A stretch of DNA of 64,000 nt from Drosophila pseudoobscura. Taxonomy: Eukaryota > Arthropoda > Insecta > Diptera > Drosophilidae. Location: the NCBI RefSeq assembly GCF_009870125.1, contig NC_046683.1:58295869-58359868 (forward strand), given 5' to 3'. The position numbers were made by a program, and so were the translations under genes. This document shows, one piece after another, positions 24,077-37,300 of this stretch. Within the stretch, counting starts at the first letter, position 1, and every line of letters begins with the position of its first letter. The notes beneath the pieces are model-generated. The model was not told the origin of the DNA. It saw only the letters and a list, made by a program, of their open reading frames with translations, and searched no databases.

Positions 24077-24594
24077 TTACCAGGCGTGGGCGGCGTATGT
24101 GAGGGGGGCGTGGTACTGGGCAGGAGCAGCGGCATAGGCCACGGGCGAGGAGTAGGCCACGGGGTGGGAGTAGGCCAGAGGAGAGGCGTAAGCCACGGGC
24201 GCAGAGTATGTCAGCGGTGCAGAGTAGGCCACAGGAGCAGCAGCCACGGTCTTGACGAGGGGAGCGGAGTGGACGGCGGTCGTCCGCACGACTGGGGCAA
24301 CCACATCCTCCACCACCGGGGTGCTGTGCACCTGGGTGAGGCTCTGGTGGGAGACGGCGGTGGGCACGCTCTTCACGACGGCTCCGATCTTGGCTAGCGA
24401 CGACTCCTGGACGATGGTCGTGGCTGGGGCGCTGTAGACGAGGGGAGCGGCAGCCAGATGGCCGGGCTTGGCCGCGGCAACGGCCAGCAGAGCAGCGAGA
24501 ACGAACTGGCGGATCGGAGAGAGATCGAAGGGAATCAGTTAGAGATCGTAATCCTTCTTGGCCATCCATTGGGGATCCTTACCAATTTGAACAT
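24077..24594 (-). CDS. Retinin-motif secreted protein with Tyr-Ser-Ala-Pro repeats
   Basis: Exon 1 is 24594-24583 (M-F-K-L), the intron 24582-24506, and exon 2 24505-24077, giving 146 residues. A TATAAAAG box lies at 24691-24684. The signal peptide is [12 protein letters not shown] before K-P-G-H-L. The core reads [19 protein letters not shown], followed by [13 protein letters not shown]. The C-terminal half is a repeat of S-A/S/H-P-V/L-A/T-Y. It is closely related to the pair at 26.1-27.8 kb, which shares the K-P/R-P-G-H-L start and the T-T-I-V-Q-E segment. Confidence 0.88.
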
Positions 24595-24699
24595 TTTGAC
24601 GGGGGCTTTCTTTGGGCTTCTTTGACGTGTGTCGTGTCGAAGAGATGGACTTGGAGTGTGATTCGCTGAGGGACTGTCAATCTCTTTTATACTCGCTCT

Positions 24700-26120
24700 T
24701 GAACTTCACTTTGGCTTGCTTTCGGTGTTTCTCCCACACAGATACCCACCCATACAGGGACAGCTCACGCACACGCATACGCATTGTCCATTGTCCATTG
24801 AGGCGGATACAATCGGCGGTCGGTCGAACGTGCCTGAACGGATTCTTGTCTCTTTTTTCTCCGTCTGTTTACTGGGTTGTTGGCCACAAACCAGATTATT
24901 ATTATTCGGAGCCGATCTCTGCTCTCTGGCACTCTTTTCTTCCCCTTCCAGTAACTCGAGTGCCAGTAATTACTTCACTTATTTTCGGCCTCGCACTTGT
25001 TTCGGGCCAAAGCCGAACCCAAGCCCACTCTTGTTTTCGTTTCAATTCTGGGGCTGCCGCTTTAGTGGCGCACGTACCCGTTCTGGAAGGGGCTTTAAAT
25101 CTGAAAGGAGAACGAGCCAAGGGTCCACAGCAGACTTGTTCCAAGAACTTCATCGCGTAAATAAGAGAGAGCGAAAATCAGAATCGCATCAGTCAAGGCC
25201 ACCTGGCAGCCGACAACTTTCCAGGAAACTTTTGCCGGCTTGAGTTTCCATTATCTAAATGCAGACAAGGTGCAAATAAGGCACAGATTTTCCTGGAAAA
25301 TGAATGGGAACTTTGAAGGCGGGCCACTGATAACGCTTCGGGAAATCTCTTTACTGCAAATGGCTCTCATTCACAACAGGGAAAAAATGCATTTTTAGAA
25401 ATACTTAAAGTACTTTTCACTGTTGTGAGGTTTCTTCTCAGTTTTGGGGCTGCACTACAGCGACTTGGTGCCAGATATCAAGGTCCCAGGTCCTGCCATC
25501 TCGAGGCCATGTATATGTATATATCGGTCTCCATCGGTCGAACACCAGGTCTTTGTGAAGAAATTAGTTGGTTGGTGCCCACTGTGGCAACTGGTTATAT
25601 AATCCATTAGGAAATTAGATTTCAACTATTTCTATCGTCACTTGTAGTGATACCTGCTGAACGAAACAGTTCATTGACCATCCGGGCCTGTTGTCCTTGA
25701 AGCAGCTGGATGCCAATGGTCTTCGAAGAGGTGGAGGCCACCCCCCAAATCTAATTTTCATTCACATACGGACCATAGTACCTTTGAGGCGTGTGCAGGG
25801 CACATGGACGATGTTTACCCAGGCTGCAGGTGCAGCAGGAAGTACGTGCCAGGGAGCAATGAACCAGGACATGCCATGACGTCCATCTATTGAACCTCCA
25901 CCACCCTTGGCACCCTCAGCAGTGCTTAGAATGCACATCACAGGTGCAAAATGGAACCTGTCCTGCATAGATCAAGACTGATGAATGGCCCATCGAGGAG
26001 AGAGAAAACAGGCAGACAATTTCGAAAGCAAAAACATTTATTTTTATTTAAAATTCGTATCACAAAACCGTCCAACAGTCCATGAATCCTGGTCACCTGG
26101 AAGCGAATGGTACGGCGCGG
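24700..26120. other. Intergenic, nothing recognised
   Basis: About 1.4 kb lies between two minus-strand Retinin-motif genes. I see no coding, RNA or repeat feature that can be supported. Poly-A and 3'-UTR sequence of the 26.1-kb gene lies at the right end. Confidence 0.4.
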
Positions 26121-26124
26121 CGCT

Positions 26125-26553
26125 CTACCACACACCGGTGGCGGTGTAGGTCAGCGGCGAGGAGGCGGCCACTGCAGAATAGTGGCCGGCCACAACGGGA
26201 GCGGCGGCCGCATAGCTGGTGTGCACCACTGGGGCGGCAGCGGCGTAGGTCGTCTGGTAAACAGGGGCAGCAGCAGCGTAGCTGGTGTGGACAACGGGGG
26301 CAGCATAGGTCTTGACCACGGGGGCGACAACATCCTGGACGACATGGGCAGAGCTGTGGACCACCGACTGGCTCTGGTGGGAGACAGAGGTGGGAACGCT
26401 CTTTACCACGGAACCCACATTGGCCAGGTAGGGCTCCTGCACGATGGTTGTGGTAGCCGGGGCGGAATAGACCACGGGGGAGGACTCCAGCAGGTGACCG
26501 GGACGGGCAGCAGCTACGGCGAGGAGAGCAGACAATACCACCAACTTGAACAT
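26125..26553 (-). CDS. Retinin-motif secreted protein, intronless paralogue
   Basis: This is a single uninterrupted frame of 142 residues starting [30 protein letters not shown] box lies at 26658-26651. Its neighbour at 27317-27751 has the same first residues but carries a 72-bp intron exactly between L and V. This copy has therefore lost the family intron precisely. The core [20 protein letters not shown] and about 40 residues on each side are nearly identical in the two genes. The C terminus has expanded Y-A-A-A-A-P-V repeats. It is transcribed head-to-head with the neighbour. Confidence 0.9.
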   Translation of the reverse strand: MFKLVVLSALLAVAAARPGHLLESSPVVYSAPATTTIVQEPYLANVGSVVKSVPTSVSHQSQSVVHSSAHVVQDVVAPVVKTYAAPVVHTSYAAAAPVYQTTYAAAAPVVHTSYAAAAPVVAGHYSAVAASSPLTYTATGVW

Positions 26554-27316
26554 TTTGAAATAGTTTGGTCTGTATTGACTGTTTGGATTGGAGTGATCGG
26601 ATTGAGCTTCTTGCGAGAACTGTGTGTGGTTGTGGAGCGGCTGCAGTGGTTTTATATAGCTCCCGTTTGGGCAGAGACTTGGCTTTGACCTTCAGGGCCG
26701 AGCCACACGCATACGCAGACCACAGTATCGATGTGTGGACCGAAGCCGCGTCACAATTCGAGTCCGAAATCCAACCCATATCAGATTCTGGGCCGCGATC
26801 AATAAGCAATTAGCGTCGGTGGACGGCTTAGCCGAGAGCCAATCAAGTACGCAGAGTACAGCGGAGTATAGCAGAGTGGTTCCGAGACCATTAGAGACTC
26901 TCGAGGGCCTCTGATGACTCCTCCGCGGCTGCATTACTTGCACTTTGAGTGCGGGAGTCAGGGTCAAGTCAGCGTGCAGTGAGTGTGTGAGCTTTTGGTT
27001 TCGGATCACGGGTATTGGGTTCAGTTTTTCTTTCAATTGCAAGTCGCATGTTTTATTGTCCGAGCGAGGGCAGACTTATTTCGCTTTAAAGTCAACTCAA
27101 CTCAAATCGTACCCGTACTCGTAAATGTTTTAATTAAACTTCTCTTTTCGCAGCTACGACGGCAACGGCGGCTGCGTCGGAAACTGCCCCGAAAATAACG
27201 ACGATGGACAATGCCCGTACTATATAAGACTGGTCTTTCAGTTGTCCCATTATCAGTCAGCTTCATTCGCTTCCACAGCAGCACAACACAGACCAAAAAC
27301 ACAAAATCCCCTCAAC

Positions 27317-27751
27317 ATGTTCAAATTGGTAAGTCATCCATCCGAATCCGAGCGGTCGTCCTCCTAGCTATGAGCTAACCTCCTCCATTATTTGTTCCAG
27401 GTGGTGTTGTCTGCTCTCCTCGCCGTAGCTGTCGCTCGTCCCGGCCATCTGTATGAGTCTCCGCTGGTCTATTCCGCCCCGGCTACCACAACCATCGTGC
27501 AGGAGCCCTACCTGGCCAATGTTGGTTCCGTGGTAAAGAGCGTTCCCACCTCTGTCTCCCACCAGAGCCAGTCGGTGGTCCACAGCTCTGCCCATGTCGT
27601 CCAGGATGTTGTCGCTCCCGTGGTGAAGACCTATGCAGCTCCCGTCATCACCAGCTACGCGGCATCTCCTCTGGTCCACACCTCATACGCCTCTCCCCTC
27701 GTCCATACTTCCTATGCGGCCACTCCCGTCGTCTACAACGCTGGCTGGTAA
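27317..27751 (+). CDS. Retinin-motif secreted protein
   Basis: Exon 1 is 27317-27328 (M-F-K-L), the intron 27329-27400, and exon 2 27401-27751, giving 120 residues. A TATATAAG box lies at 27221-27228. The signal peptide [12 protein letters not shown] is followed by R-P-G-H-L. The Retinin core is the same as in the divergent gene at 26.1-26.6 kb. The C terminus carries S-P-L-V-H-T-S-Y-A repeats and ends V-V-Y-N-A-G-W. The coding end lies about 600 bp left of the satellite array. Confidence 0.9.
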
Positions 27752-27837
27752 GGACGCAGGCTGGAGGACTGGATGCTAGGACAAGCGATCTGGATGGCTA
27801 GAAATATAATATTCCTTTTGTACATAAACGAGTTTAA

Positions 27838-28200
27838 TTGCGAATTAAATGTGATTTTCGAAAGTTAAATCTAAACTGTATTTATGGGTATTGGGATATC
27901 GGAAACTACTATGAATGGGGAGGTCAAAAGGATAGGTTTGAAAATAACGCTGAAAACGGAATATCCCTGGCTTTAATCGATCGAGGACATTCTCCCGACT
28001 ACGAGAAGTCGTGGCACTTCCAGATCGCATGAGAAATGGTGGAGTTATAGCGATTAAAAGTTAAACAGGCATTATCCTTGTTGTCCTTTATGCCTCTAAG
28101 CGATCAGGAAGATTCTCTCGATCACAAGGAGGCGTAGTACATTCCGATTTTATGAGAAATGGTGGAGCAAAGTAAGTATGTATGAGTGAGGAACATGTCG
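27838..28200 (-). repeat. Degenerate satellite monomers in inverse orientation
   Basis: Read on the plus strand, 27955-28040 and 28075-28160 resemble each other. Both contain a T-C-T-C-(C/T)-C-G-A-(C/T) segment followed by a shared G-A-G-A-A-A-T-G-G-T-G-G-A-G. They also resemble the reverse complement of the array monomer, in the region from the AGGACATCC box through TGATCGGGAGAG. They look like old, diverged monomers pointing the opposite way to the main array. The two are only about 124 bp apart, so they are deleted or derived from a shorter unit. Confidence 0.5.
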
Positions 28201-28344
28201 TTGATCCTTGATAAGGATTCTATCGGGGATGTTTGTTGTTGTTGTCAATCGTTCCATATCAAGCCTCAAATAGCGGAGAAAATAAAATAATTTGTATTAG
28301 GAAAGGATATGATCCTTAAAAAAGACTCTATAAAAGCAAGGATT

Positions 28345-31300
28345 TTCACAGGAAGCCATGGCAGGGAGATATAGCCGAAGATATAGATTTGCATATCATG
28401 CAAACACTGGTTTCTTCTGTAAGCTATATCTCGACTGTAGGGCGGCCGATCGGGGCGTGGCATGTCTTTTCGTGATCGGGAGAGTCCTGCCAACCGATTG
28501 GCACCTGAAAAAAGGACATCCATTCCATCACGATTTTCGCAAAAAATCATGATGTAACCATCATTGAAATTGCCAAAAATCGGCCCCGTTTTTTTAGTCG
28601 AGATTTTGATGCCGTTCGACAGTCTGGATCCTCCCGATCCTGCGAAAGTTGGTCCTGCCCCGATCTGGCCCTTTTTGTCTGAGATATAGCCTTCCGAAGA
28701 TAATACTGGTTTCTTCTGCAAGCTATATGTCAGCTATACGGCGGCCAATCGGGGCGTGGCATGTCTTTTCGTGATCGGGAGAGTCCTGCCAACCGATTGA
28801 CACCTGAAAAAAGGACATCCATTCCATCACGATTTTCGCAAAAAATCATGATGTAACCATCATTGAAATTGCCAAAAATCGGCCCCGTTTTTTAGTCGAG
28901 ATTTTGATGCCGTTCGACAGTCTGGACCCTCCCGATCCTGGGAAAGTTGGTCCTGCCCCGATCTGGCCCTAGTTGTCTGAGATATAGCCTTCCGAAGATA
29001 AGGATTTGCACATCGTGCAAATACTGGTTTCTTCTGTACGCTATATCTCGGCTGAAGGGCGGCCGATCGGGGCGTGGCATGTCTTTTCGTGATCGGGAGA
29101 GTCCTGCCAACCGATTGGCACCTGAAAAAAGGACATCCATTCCATCACGATTTTCGCAAAAAATAATGATGTAACCATCATTGAAATTGCCAAAAATCGG
29201 CCCCGTTTTTTTAGTCGAGATTTTGATGCCGTTCGACAGTCTGGATCCTCCCGATCCTGCGAAAGTTGGTCCTGCCCCGATCTGGCCCTAGTTGTCTGAG
29301 ATATAGTCTTCATCTATAGCTTTGGATTTGCACATCATGCAAATACTGGTTTCTTCTGTATGCTATATCTCGACTGTAGGCCGGCCGATCAGGGCGTGGC
29401 ATGTCTTTTCGTGATCGGGAGAGTCCTGCCAACCGATTGGCACCTGAAAAAAGGACATCCATTCCATCACGATTTTCGCAAAAAATCATGATGTAACCAT
29501 CATTGAAATTGCCAAAAATCGGCCCCGTTTTTTTAGTCGAGATTTTGATGCCGTTCGACAGTCTGGATCCTCCCGATCCTGCGAAAGTTGGTCCTGCCCC
29601 GATCTGGCCCTTTTTGTCTGAGATATAGCCTTCCGAAGATAATACTGGTTTCTTCTGCAAGCTATATGTCATCTATACGGCGGCCAATCGGGGCGTGGCA
29701 TGTCTTTTCGTGATCGGGAGAGTCCTGCCAACCGATTGACACCTGAAAAAAGGACATCCATTCCATCACGATTTTCGCAAAAAATCATGATGTAACCATC
29801 ATTGAAATTGCCAAAAATCGGCCCCGTTTTTTAGTCGAGATTTTGATGCCGTTCGACAGTCTGGACCCTCCCGATCCTGGGAAAGTTGGTCCTGCCCCGA
29901 TCTGGCCCTAGTTGTCTGAGATATAGCCTTCCGAAGATAAGGATTTGCACATCGTGCAAATACTGGTTTCTTCTGTACGCTATATCTCGACTGTAGGGCG
30001 GCCGATCAGGGCGTGGCATGTCTTTTCGTGATCGGGAGAGTCCTGCCAACCGATTGGCACCTGAAAAAAGGACATCCATTCCATCACGATTTTCGCAAAA
30101 AATCATGATGTAACCATCATTGAAATTGCCAAAAATCGGCCCCGTTTTTTTAGTCGAGATTTTGATGCCGTTCGACAGTCTGGATCCTCCCGATCCTGCG
30201 AAAGTTGGTCCTGCCCCGATCTGGCCCTTTTTGTCTGAGATATAGCCTTCCGAAGATAATACTGGTTTCTTCTGCAAGCTATATGTCATCTATACGGCGG
30301 CCAATCGGGGCGTGGCATGTCTTTTCGTGATCGGGAGAGTCCTGCCAACCGATTGACACCTGAAAAAAGGACATCCATTCCATCACGATTTTCGCAAAAA
30401 ATCATGATGTAACCATCATTGAAATTGCCAAAAATCGGCCCCGTTTTTTAGTCGAGATTTTGATGCCGTTCGACAGTCTGGACCCTCCCGATCCTGGGAA
30501 AGTTGGTCCTGCCCCGATCTGGCCCTAGTTGTCTGAGATATAGCCTTCCGAAGATAAGGATTTGCACATCGTGCAAATACTGGTTTCTTCTGTACGCTAT
30601 ATCTCGGCTGAAGGGCGGCCGATCGGGGCGTGGCATGTCTTTTCGTGATCGGGAGAGTCCTGCCAACCGATTGGCACCTGAAAAAAGGACATCCATTCCA
30701 TCACGATTTTCGCAAAAAATCATGATGTAACCATCATTGAAATTGCCAAAAATCGGCCCCGTTTTTTTAGTCGAGATTTTGATGCCGTTCGACAGTCTGG
30801 ATCCTCCCGATCCTGCGAAAGTTGGTCCTGCCCCGATCTGGCCCTTTTTGTCTGAGATATAGCCTTCCGAAGATAATACTGGTTTCTTCTGCAAGCTATA
30901 TGTCAGCTATACGGCGGCCAATCGGGGCGTGGCATGTCTTTTCGTGATCGGGAGAGTCCTGCCAACCGATTGACACCTGAAAAAAGGACATCCATTCCAT
31001 CACGATTTTCGCAAAAAATCATGATGTAACCATCATTGAAATTGCCAAAAATCGGCCCCGTTTTTTAGTCGAGATTTTGATGCCGTTCGACAGTCTGGAC
31101 CCTCCCGATCCTGGGAAAGTTGGTCCTGCCCCGATCTGGCCCTAGTTGTCTGAGATATAGCCTTCCGAAGATAAGGATTTGCACATCGTGCAAATACTGG
31201 TTTCTTCTGTACGCTATATCTCGGCTGAAGGGCGGCCGATCGGGGCGTGGCATGTCTTTTCGTGATCGGGAGAGTCCTGCCAACCGATTGACACCTGAAA

Positions 31301-34300
31301 AAAGGACATCCATTCCATCACGATTTTCGCAAAAAATCATGATGTAACCATCATTGAAATTGCCAAAAATCGGCCCCGTTTTTTAGTCGAGATTTTGATG
31401 CCGTTCGACAGTCTGGACCCTCCCGATCCTGCGAAAGTTGGTCCTGCCCCGATCTGGCCCTAGTTGTCTGAGATATAGTCTTCATCTATAGCTTTGGATT
31501 TGCACATCATGCAAATACTGGTTTCTTCTGTATGCTATATCTCGACTGTAGGGCGGCCGATCAGGGCGTGGCATGTCTTTTCGTGATCGGGAGAGTCCTG
31601 CCAACCGATTGGCACCTGAAAAAAGGACATCCATTCCATCACGATTTTCGCAAAAAATCATGATGTAACCATCATTGAAATTGCCAAAAATCGGCCCCGT
31701 TTTTTTAGTCGAGATTTTGATGCCGTTCGACAGTCTGGATCCTCCCGATCCTGCGAAAGTTGGTCCTGCCCCGATCTGGCCCTAGTTGTCTGAGATATAG
31801 TCTTCATCTATAGCTTTGGATTTGCACATCATGCAAATACTGGTTTCTTCTGTATGCTATATCTCGACTGTAGGGCGGCCGATCAGGGCGTGGCATGTCT
31901 TTTCGTGATCGGGAGAGTCCTGCCAACCGATTGGCACCTGAAAAAAGGACATCCATTCCATCACGATTTTCGCAAAAAATCATGATGTAACCATCATTGA
32001 AATTGCCAAAAATCGGCCCCGTTTTTTTAGTCGAGATTTTGATGCCGTTCGACAGTCTGGATCCTCCCGATCCTGGGAAAGTTGGTCCTGCCCCGATCTG
32101 GCCCTTTTTGTCTGAGATATAGCCTTCCGAAGATAATACTGGTTTCTTCTGCAAGCTATATGTCAGCTATACGGCGGCCAATCGGGGCGTGGCATGTCTT
32201 TTCGTGATCGGGAGAGTCCTGCCAACCGATTGACACCTGAAAAAAGGACATCCATTCCATCACGATTTTCGCAAAAAATCATGATGTAATAACCATCATT
32301 GAAATTGCCAAAAATCGGCCCCGTTTTTTTAGTCGAGATTTTGATGCCGTTCGACAGTCTGGATCCTCCCGATCCTGGGAAAGTTGGTCCTGCCCCGATC
32401 TGGCCCTTTTTGTCTGAGATATAGCCTTCCGAAGATAATACTGGTTTCTTCTGCAAGCTATATGTCAGCTATACGGCGGCCAATCGGGGCGTGGCATGTC
32501 TTTTCGTGATCGGGAGAGTCCTGCCAACCGATTGACACCTGAAAAAAGGACATCCATTCCATCACGATTTTCGCAAAAAATCATGATGTAACCATCATTG
32601 AAATTGCCAAAAATCGGCCCCGTTTTTTTAGTCGAGATTTTGATGCCGTTCGACAGTCTGGACCCTCCCGATCCTGGGAAAGTTGGTCCTGCCCCGATCT
32701 GGCCCTAGTTGTCTGAGATATAGTCTTCATCTATAGCTTTGGATTTGCACATCATGCAAATACTGGTTTCTTCTGTATGCTATATCTCGACTGTAGGGCG
32801 GCCGATCAGGGCGTGGCATGTCTTTTCGTGATCGGGAGAGTCCTGCCAACCGATTGGCACCTGAAAAAAGGACATCCATTCCATCACGATTTTCGCAAAA
32901 AATCATGATGTAACCATCATTGAAATTGCCAAAAATCGGCCCCGTTTTTTTAGTCGAGATTTTGATGCCGTTCGACAGTCTGGATCCTCCCGATCCTGCG
33001 AAAGTTGGTCCTGCCCCGATCTGGCCCTTTTTGTCTGAGATATAGCCTTCCGAAGATAATACTGGTTTCTTCTGCAAGCTATATGTCAGCTATACGGCGG
33101 CCAATCGGGGCGTGGCATGTCTTTTCGTGATCGGGAGAGTCCTGCCAACCGATTGACACCTGAAAAAAGGACATCCATTCCATCACGATTTTCGCAAAAA
33201 ATCATGATGTAACCATCATTGAAATTGCCAAAAATCGGCCCCGTTTTTTTAGTCGAGATTTTGATGCCGTTCGACAGTCTGGACCCTCCCGATCCTGGGA
33301 AAGTTGGTCCTGCCCCGATCTGGCCCTAGTTGTCTGAGATATAGCCTTCCGAAGATAAGGATTTGCACATCGTGCAAATACTGGTTTCTTCTGTACGCTA
33401 TATCTCGGCTGAAGGGCGGCCGATCGGGGCGTGGCATGTCTTTTCGTGATCGGGAGAGTCCTGCCAACCGATTGACACCTGAAAAAAGGACATCCATTCC
33501 ATCACGATTTTCGCAAAAAATCATGATGTAACCATCATTGAAATTGCCAAAAATCGGCCCCGTTTTTTTAGTCGAGATTTTGATGCCGTTCGACAGTCTG
33601 GACCCTCCCGATCCTGGGAAAGTTGGTCCTGCCCCGATCTGGCCCTTTTTGTCTGAGATATAGCCTTCCGAAGATAATACTGGTTTCTTCTGCAAGCTAT
33701 ATGTCAGCTATACGGCGGCCAATCGGGGCGTGGCATGTCTTTTCGTGATCGGGAGAGTCCTGCCAACCGATTGACACCTGAAAAAAGGACATCCATTCCA
33801 TCACGATTTTCGCAAAAAATCATGATGTAACCATCATTGAAATTGCCAAAAATCGGCCCCGTTTTTTAGTCGAGATTTTGATGCCGTTCGACAGTCTGGA
33901 CCCTCCCGATCCTGGGAAAGTTGGTCCTGCCCCGATCTGGCCCTAGTTGTCTGAGATATAGTCTTCATCTATAGCTTTGGATTTGCACATCATGCAAATA
34001 CTGGTTTCTTCTGTATGCTATATCTCGACTGTAGGGCGGCCGATCAGGGCGTGGCATGTCTTTTCGTGATCGGGAGAGTCCTGCCAACCGATTGGCACCT
34101 GAAAAAAGGACATCCATTCCATCACGATTTTCGCAAAAAATCATGATGTAACCATCATTGAAATTGCCAAAAATCGGCCCCGTTTTTTTAGTCGAGATTT
34201 TGATGCCGTTCGACAGTCTGGACCCTCCCGATCCTGGGAAAGTTGGTCCTGCCCCGATCTGGCCCTTTTTGTCTGAGATATAGCCTTCCGAAGATAATAC

Positions 34301-37300
34301 TGGTTTCTTCTGCAAGCTATATGTCAGCTATACGGCGGCCAATCGGGGCGTGGCATGTCTTTTCGTGATCGGGAGAGTCCTGCCAACCGATTGACACCTG
34401 AAAAAAGGACATCCATTCCATCACGATTTTCGCAAAAAATCATGATGTAACCATCATTGAAATTGCCAAAAATCGGCCCCGTTTTTTTAGTCGAGATTTT
34501 GATGCCGTTCGACAGTCTGGATCCTCCCGATCCTGGGAAAGTTGGTCCTGCCCCGATCTGGCCCTTTTTGTCTGAGATATAGCCTTCCGAAGATAATACT
34601 GGTTTCTTCTGCAAGCTATATGTCAGCTATACGGCGGCCAATCGGGGCGTGGCATGTCTTTTCGTGATCGGGAGAGTCCTGCCAACCGATTGACACCTGA
34701 AAAAAGGACATCCATTCCATCACGATTTTCGCAAAAAATCATGATGTAATAACCATCATTGAAATTGCCAAAAATCGGCCCCGTTTTTTTAGTCGAGATT
34801 TTGATGCCGTTCGACAGTCTGGATCCTCCCGATCCTGGGAAAGTTGGTCCTGCCCCGATCTGGCCCTTTTTGTCTGAGATATAGCCTTCCGAAGATAATA
34901 CTGGTTTCTTCTGCAAGCTATATGTCAGCTATACGGCGGCCAATCGGGGCGTGGCATGTCTTTTCGTGATCGGGAGAGTCCTGCCAACCGATTGACACCT
35001 GAAAAAAGGACATCCATTCCATCACGATTTTCGCAAAAAATCATGATGTAATAACCATCATTGAAATTGCCAAAAATCGGCCCCGTTTTTTTAGTCGAGA
35101 TTTTGATGCCGTTCGACAGTCTGGATCCTCCCGATCCTGGGAAAGTTGGTCCTGCCCCGATCTGGCCCTTTTTGTCTGAGATATAGCCTTCCGAAGATAA
35201 TACTGGTTTCTTCTGCAAGCTATATGTCAGCTATACGGCGGCCAATCGGGGCGTGGCATGTCTTTTCGTGATCGGGAGAGTCCTGCCAACCGATTGACAC
35301 CTGAAAAAAGGACATCCATTCCATCACGATTTTCGCAAAAAATCATGATGTAACCATCATTGAAATTGCCAAAAATCGGCCCCGTTTTTTTAGTCGAGAT
35401 TTTGATGCCGTTCGACAGTCTGGACCCTCCCGATCCTGGGAAAGTTGGTCCTGCCCCGATCTGGCCCTAGTTGTCTGAGATATAGCCTTCCGAAGATAAG
35501 GATTTGCACATCGTGCAAATACTGGTTTCTTCTGTACGCTATATCTCGGCTGAAGGGCGGCCGATCGGGGCGTGGCATGTCTTTTCGTGATCGGGAGAGT
35601 CCTGCCAACCGATTGACACCTGAAAAAAGGACATCCATTCCATCACGATTTTCGCAAAAAATCATGATGTAATAACCATCATTGAAATTGCCAAAAATCG
35701 GCCCCGTTTTTTTATTCGAGATTTTGATGCCGTTCGACAGTCTGGATCCTCCCGATCCTGGGAAAGTTGGTCCTGCCCCGATCTGGCCCTTTTTGTCTGA
35801 GATATAGCCTTCCGAAGATAATACTGGTTTCTTCTGCAAGCTATATGTCAGCTATACGGCGGCCAATCGGGGCGTGGCATGTCTTTTCGTGATCGGGAGA
35901 GTCCTGCCAACCGATTGACACCTGAAAAAAGGACATCCATTCCATCACGATTTTCGCAAAAAATCATGATGTAACCATCATTGAAATTGCCAAAAATCGG
36001 CCCCGTTTTTTTAGTCGAGATTTTGATGCCGTTCGACAGTCTGGACCCTCCCGATCCTGGGAAAGTTGGTCCTGCCCCGATCTGGCCCTAGTTGTCTGAG
36101 ATATAGCCTTCCGAAGATAAGGATTTGCACATCGTGCAAATACTGGTTTCTTCTGTACGCTATATCTCGGCTGAAGGGCGGCCGATCGGGGCGTGGCATG
36201 TCTTTTCGTGATCGGGAGAGTCCTGCCAACCGATTGGCACCTGAAAAAAGGACATCCATTCCATCACGATTTTCGCAAAAAATCATGATGTAACCATCAT
36301 TGAAATTGCCAAAAATCGGCCCCGTTTTTTTAGTCGAGATTTTGATGCCGTTCGACAGTCTGGACCCTCCCGATCCTGGGAAAGTTGGTCCTGCCCCGAT
36401 CTGGCCCTAGTTGTCTGAGATATAGCCTTCCGAAGATAAGGATTTGCACATCGTGCAAATACTGGTTTCTTCTGTACGCTATATCTCGGCTGAAGGGCGG
36501 CCGATCGGGGCGTGGCATGTCTTTTCGTGATCGGGAGAGTCCTGCCAACCGATTGACACCTGAAAAAAGGACATCCATTCCATCACGATTTTCGCAAAAA
36601 ATCATGATGTAATAACCATCATTGAAATTGCCAAAAATCGGCCCCGTTTTTTTATTCGAGATTTTGATGCCGTTCGACAGTCTGGATCCTCCCGATCCTG
36701 GGAAAGTTGGTCCTGCCCCGATCTGGCCCTTTTTGTCTGAGATATAGCCTTCCGAAGATAATACTGGTTTCTTCTGCAAGCTATATGTCAGCTATACGGC
36801 GGCCAATCGGGGCGTGGCATGTCTTTTCGTGATCGGGAGAGTCCTGCCAACCGATTGACACCTGAAAAAAGGACATCCATTCCATCACGATTTTCGCAAA
36901 AAATCATGATGTAACCATCATTGAAATTGCCAAAAATCGGCCCCGTTTTTTTAGTCGAGATTTTGATGCCGTTCGACAGTCTGGATCCTCCCGATCCTGG
37001 GAAAGTTGGTCCTGCCCCGATCTGGCCCTTTTTGTCTGAGATATAGCCTTCCGAAGATAATACTGGTTTCTTCTGCAAGCTATATGTCAGCTATACGGCG
37101 GCCAATCGGGGCGTGGCATGTCTTTTCGTGATCGGGAGAGTCCTGCCAACCGATTGACACCTGAAAAAAGGACATCCATTCCATCACGATTTTCGCAAAA
37201 AATCATGATTAACCATCATTGAAATTGCCAAAAATCGGCCCCGTTTTTTTAGTCGAGATTTTGATGCCGTTCGACAGTCTGGATCCTCCCGATCCTGGGG

